A DNA stretch of 8,827 nucleotides, taken from NCBI GenBank assembly GCA_011053085.1, contig DSBE01000117.1, forward strand, positions 1 to 8,827. Direction: 5' to 3'. This stretch comes from Chloroflexota bacterium (GTDB taxonomy: Bacteria; Chloroflexota; Anaerolineae; Anaerolineales; Anaerolineaceae). The notes beneath the pieces are model-generated. The model made no database searches. It had not been told where the DNA came from and was given only the letters and a program-made list of their open reading frames with translations. Below, piece after piece: positions 6,244 to 8,827 of the stretch; position 1 is the first letter of the stretch, and every line of letters begins with the position of its first letter. A program made the position numbers and the translations under genes.

Positions 6244-6542
6244 AACGTTTGATCCTTTGTTTCTTTCAATTGCATCCAATCCTGCTTATAACGAACAATA
6301 AGAATAAGTGCTATCCAGTAGCTGACAATGAAAATCGCCATCGAAGAGGCAATGATAAGCAGATTTTGCTGCACCAATTGCCATAAGTATACACCGAGAA
6401 CCGCAAACCTCATCCAGAAAAATTGCCAGAAGCGCGATAGCGACTTCGCAGGTACTGCCGGGTTCATCATGCGTACTGACATTGTATGCAATAGAACGCA
6501 GCAGACAGCCGCCAAAAAAGCACTGACAAACCAGATAATCAT
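6231..6542 (-). CDS. atpR: N-ATPase accessory membrane subunit AtpR
   Basis: This is a 103-residue protein with three predicted membrane segments (about residues 3-21, 41-59 and 61-83) and little loop. Identification rests mainly on its place between atpQ and atpB, its size and its three-helix layout, all of which match AtpR, a subunit found only in N-ATPases. R45 lies in the second hydrophobic stretch (FWMRFAVLGVYLW). As I recall, conserved arginines in AtpR membrane helices have been proposed to interact with the rotor carboxylates during assembly. It overlaps the end of atpQ by 4 bp (ATGA), indicating translational coupling, and its tail overlaps the atpB start. Two adjacent cysteines (C14, C15) in helix 1 are noted but probably not functional. 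Confidence 0.85.
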   Translation of the reverse strand: MIIWFVSAFLAAVCCVLLHTMSVRMMNPAVPAKSLSRFWQFFWMRFAVLGVYLWQLVQQNLLIIASSMAIFIVSYWIALILIVRYKQDWMQLKETKDQTLWIP

Positions 6543-6910
6543 AGACCTAAATCATACTCCTCGTCATCCTCATCTTCAACGAAAAAGTCATCCCATTCAT
6601 CATCCCATTCTTTGTCCCAGGCTTCCCATTCTTCATCAGAAATCGGCCTGCCTTTGACCGTGGTTCTGGTGTCATGCATGCGCTGAACAGCCCTCACCAG
6701 ATTATAAAACCCAGAAAACACGCCAACAAACAGAAAGGTAATCGTAAACACATAACTATTGCCGCTTAAACGGTCGATGACCTGTCCCAAAAATGCTCCG
6801 CCCACGATTGGCAATGAAATTTCCCAGCCAATCGACGAAGACGAAAGGGCTTCACGCCACAAATGTTGGGGGGTTTGGGGTTCGTCATCACCCTGAATCC
6901 GCATGACCAT
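6539..6910 (-). CDS. atpQ: N-ATPase accessory subunit AtpQ (AtpI-like) with acidic tail
   Basis: This is an AtpI/gene-1 family protein with two membrane helices (about residues 30-48 and 54-75, numbered from a possible GTG at 6913). The family pattern is visible: PIVGGAFLGQVIDRLSG, then FLFVGVFSGFYNLVRAV. AtpI relatives help assemble the c-ring and have also been suggested to bind or carry Mg2+ or Ca2+. After the second helix the protein is unusual: residues 92-124 contain 19 Asp/Glu out of 33, with W96, W99, W103 and W107 spaced like one face of a helix. At about 123 residues it is somewhat longer than many relatives because of this tail. Several starts are close together (GTG 6913, ATG 6910, ATG 6904); I prefer 6910, although the ribosome site is weak (GAAG within the atpC end). 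It starts 4 bp after atpC and overlaps atpR by 4 bp. Confidence 0.9.
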   Translation of the reverse strand: MVMRIQGDDEPQTPQHLWREALSSSSIGWEISLPIVGGAFLGQVIDRLSGNSYVFTITFLFVGVFSGFYNLVRAVQRMHDTRTTVKGRPISDEEWEAWDKEWDDEWDDFFVEDEDDEEYDLGL

Positions 6911-6914
6911 CACT

Positions 6915-8827
<1,913 letters not shown>

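Noticed and set aside
6244..6279. TTG at 6279 as the atpB start
   Set aside because: The ATG at 6243 has AAAGGA at good spacing; the extension is a polar stretch without family similarity.

Overview
The window carries one long minus-strand operon for an N-type (typically Na+-translocating) F-ATPase, followed on the same strand by the 5' part of a D-hydantoinase/dihydropyrimidinase gene that runs off the left edge. Read from right to left the ATPase gene order is atpD (beta), atpC (epsilon), atpQ, atpR, atpB (a), atpE (c), atpF (b), atpA (alpha), then a small PII-like gene, atpG (gamma) and an uncharacterised 182-codon gene. The order D-C-Q-R-B-E-F-A-G, the presence of atpQ and atpR, the lack of atpH (delta) and the c-subunit sequence are the hallmarks of the N-ATPase family. 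This enzyme is normally a laterally spread second ATPase that works as an ATP-driven cation pump beside a housekeeping F-type or A/V-type enzyme.

Layout. 8692-8827 is the operon's control region: a TATAAT box, a TTGACA box at unusually short spacing and a tandem 9-bp AT-rich repeat. 8691-974 is a tightly packed run of eleven genes, mostly overlapping or separated by fewer than 20 bp, with 42 bp at the widest gap, in front of atpE. 684-973 is the only sizeable internal gap: it holds a perfect 10-bp inverted repeat that may end the ATPase transcript and weak promoter-like boxes for the next gene. 1-683 is the N-terminal 227 codons of a hydantoinase with its metal ligands.

How the parts work together. 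AtpA, AtpD, AtpG and AtpC form the catalytic head and central stalk. AtpB and AtpE form the ion channel and rotor. AtpF is a long b subunit whose C-terminus looks like the delta subunit, so it probably replaces the missing atpH. AtpQ and AtpR are N-ATPase-specific membrane proteins. The rotor subunit has the two-carboxylate ion site (E30 and E63, with T64, T65 and Y68), consistent with Na+ coupling.

The most unusual content is the PII-like protein between atpA and atpG. It resembles the DarA/PstA/YaaQ cyclic-di-AMP receptor family but lacks several of the residues known to hold c-di-AMP. It is in the operon with good Shine-Dalgarno sequence and tight spacing, suggesting a dedicated ligand-sensing regulator of this pump. 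The second unknown is the terminal gene directly after atpG.

Organism. The base composition is moderate (roughly half G+C by eye). The terminal unknown protein resembles a sequence pattern I associate with Chloroflexota, so an Anaerolineae-like Chloroflexota genome is my best guess, held with low to moderate confidence. No RNA genes, CRISPR arrays or insertion sequences were seen.
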